NCBI GenBank assembly: GCA_023419175.1
Contig: JAEZYG010000026.1
Coordinates: forward strand, 1-14,052
Reading direction: 5' to 3'
DNA: 14,052 bases
Source of the DNA: Actinomycetes bacterium
GTDB lineage: Bacteria > Actinomycetota > Actinomycetes > Propionibacteriales > Propionibacteriaceae
Positions 13,639-14,052 of this stretch are shown in pieces (position 1 is the stretch's first letter; every line of letters starts with the position of its first letter). The translations under genes were made by a program, and so were the position numbers. The notes beneath the pieces are model-generated. The model had not been told where the DNA came from. It searched no databases and saw only the letters and a program-made list of their open reading frames with translations.

Positions 13639-14052
13639 ATGTCTACGGCTATCAGAATTGATACAGGTCTCGATCGAGGTCTGCTATGGCATCGCGGTTC
13701 ACCTCTGGCGGAGCAAAGGCGTATCGTCGAGGGGAAAGGAGCGGTTTCCCTTTCTGCTCCTGAAGGGACGAGTGGCGTATTCTGCATTGAAGGTCAAGAG
13801 CGTTTAACATGGCTCAACGCCTTGTGTACGCAAAATCTACTCGCCGATCCTTTCGATCCTGAGGCATTTATCTGTGATGCTAACGGACATATCCTGTTCT
13901 CATTATTGATCGCAGATGATGGCATATGTACCTGGTGTTGGACATCTCCGTCACGTCGAGATGAGTTGATCTCCTGGCTGGAATCGATGAAATTTTGGAC
14001 GCCGGTGACGATTCGCGCCCGCGATGATAAATCCCTATGGCTGTGCGGGGAT
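13639..14052 (+). CDS. YgfZ/GcvT-like folate-binding protein, N-terminal part (3' end outside window)
   Basis: The frame from ATG 13639 is open to the window end, giving 138 codons of an expected 300 or so. The sequence HRGSPLAEQRRIVEG, then FCIEGQERLTWLNALCTQNL, and ICDANGHILFSLLIADDG fits the actinobacterial YgfZ family. Its members are tetrahydrofolate-binding proteins of the GcvT fold that help assemble or repair Fe-S clusters. The family's CxxxxGC-type cysteine motif would lie downstream and is not visible. The start is 5 nt after the nitrobindin-like stop with no clear Shine-Dalgarno sequence, so translation is likely coupled. Confidence 0.85.
   Translation, partial: MSTAIRIDTGLDRGLLWHRGSPLAEQRRIVEGKGAVSLSAPEGTSGVFCIEGQERLTWLNALCTQNLLADPFDPEAFICDANGHILFSLLIADDGICTWCWTSPSRRDELISWLESMKFWTPVTIRARDDKSLWLCGD

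Noticed and set aside
1..14052. Mobile elements, CRISPR arrays, tRNA genes, defence or toxin-antitoxin systems
   Set aside because: No transposase or integrase motifs, no regularly spaced repeats, no cloverleaf-like sequence and no attachment-site duplications were seen. All longer stretches are explained by housekeeping genes.

Overview
The window reads as ordinary chromosomal DNA from a member of the Actinomycetota with a moderate G+C content (about half by eye, low for the phylum). The assignment rests on the gene set. There are two enzymes of the mycothiol system (mycothiol synthase MshD and mycothione reductase Mtr), the tiny ribosomal protein bS22, a CobA/HemD-type fusion protein, a MutT1-type NUDIX-histidine phosphatase fusion next to ppk1, and a ferric-nitrobindin-like FABP-family protein. 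I cannot name a genus from the sequence alone. Genes are packed tightly, and no stretch without a gene exceeds about 115 bases.

Layout. Bases 1-435 (+) are the 3' end of an exported-looking protein of unknown function, whose stop codon overlaps that of radA. A minus-strand pair follows: a VOC (glyoxalase-like) protein whose TAA directly abuts the GTG start of radA (432-2471). From a 111-bp divergent gap the plus strand then carries a proline dehydrogenase-like gene, asd, bS22, the hemD fusion, a histidine phosphatase and mtr (2583-8640). Mtr meets, stop on stop, the minus-strand overlapping series mutT1 <- ppk1 <- mshD, with dtd just upstream (8637-12950). A second divergent gap precedes a 50-residue single-span membrane protein, a nitrobindin-like protein and the 5' end of a YgfZ-like folate-binding protein (13003-14052 and beyond).

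How the genes fit together. Mtr regenerates mycothiol, MshD makes it, MutT1 cleans oxidised nucleotides, Ppk1 makes polyphosphate and YgfZ supports Fe-S enzymes. The right-hand two thirds is therefore weighted toward redox and stress housekeeping. Asd (lysine/threonine/methionine and diaminopimelate), HemD (tetrapyrroles), RadA (recombination) and Dtd (translation quality control) are core functions.

I saw no mobile elements, CRISPR arrays, tRNA or rRNA genes, or defence systems, and no clearly new multi-gene system. The most interesting signal is regulatory. Four genes have TAGGCT or TAGGGT exactly 6-7 nt before the start codon, three of them with no usable Shine-Dalgarno sequence and asd with at best a marginal one. 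This is the geometry of a -10 box driving leaderless mRNA. Other points worth attention are a badly eroded methyltransferase half in the HemD fusion, a Tyr in place of the nitrobindin heme-ligand His, a Lys-to-Arg change at the expected proline dehydrogenase active-site lysine, and strong apparent enrichment of GATC.
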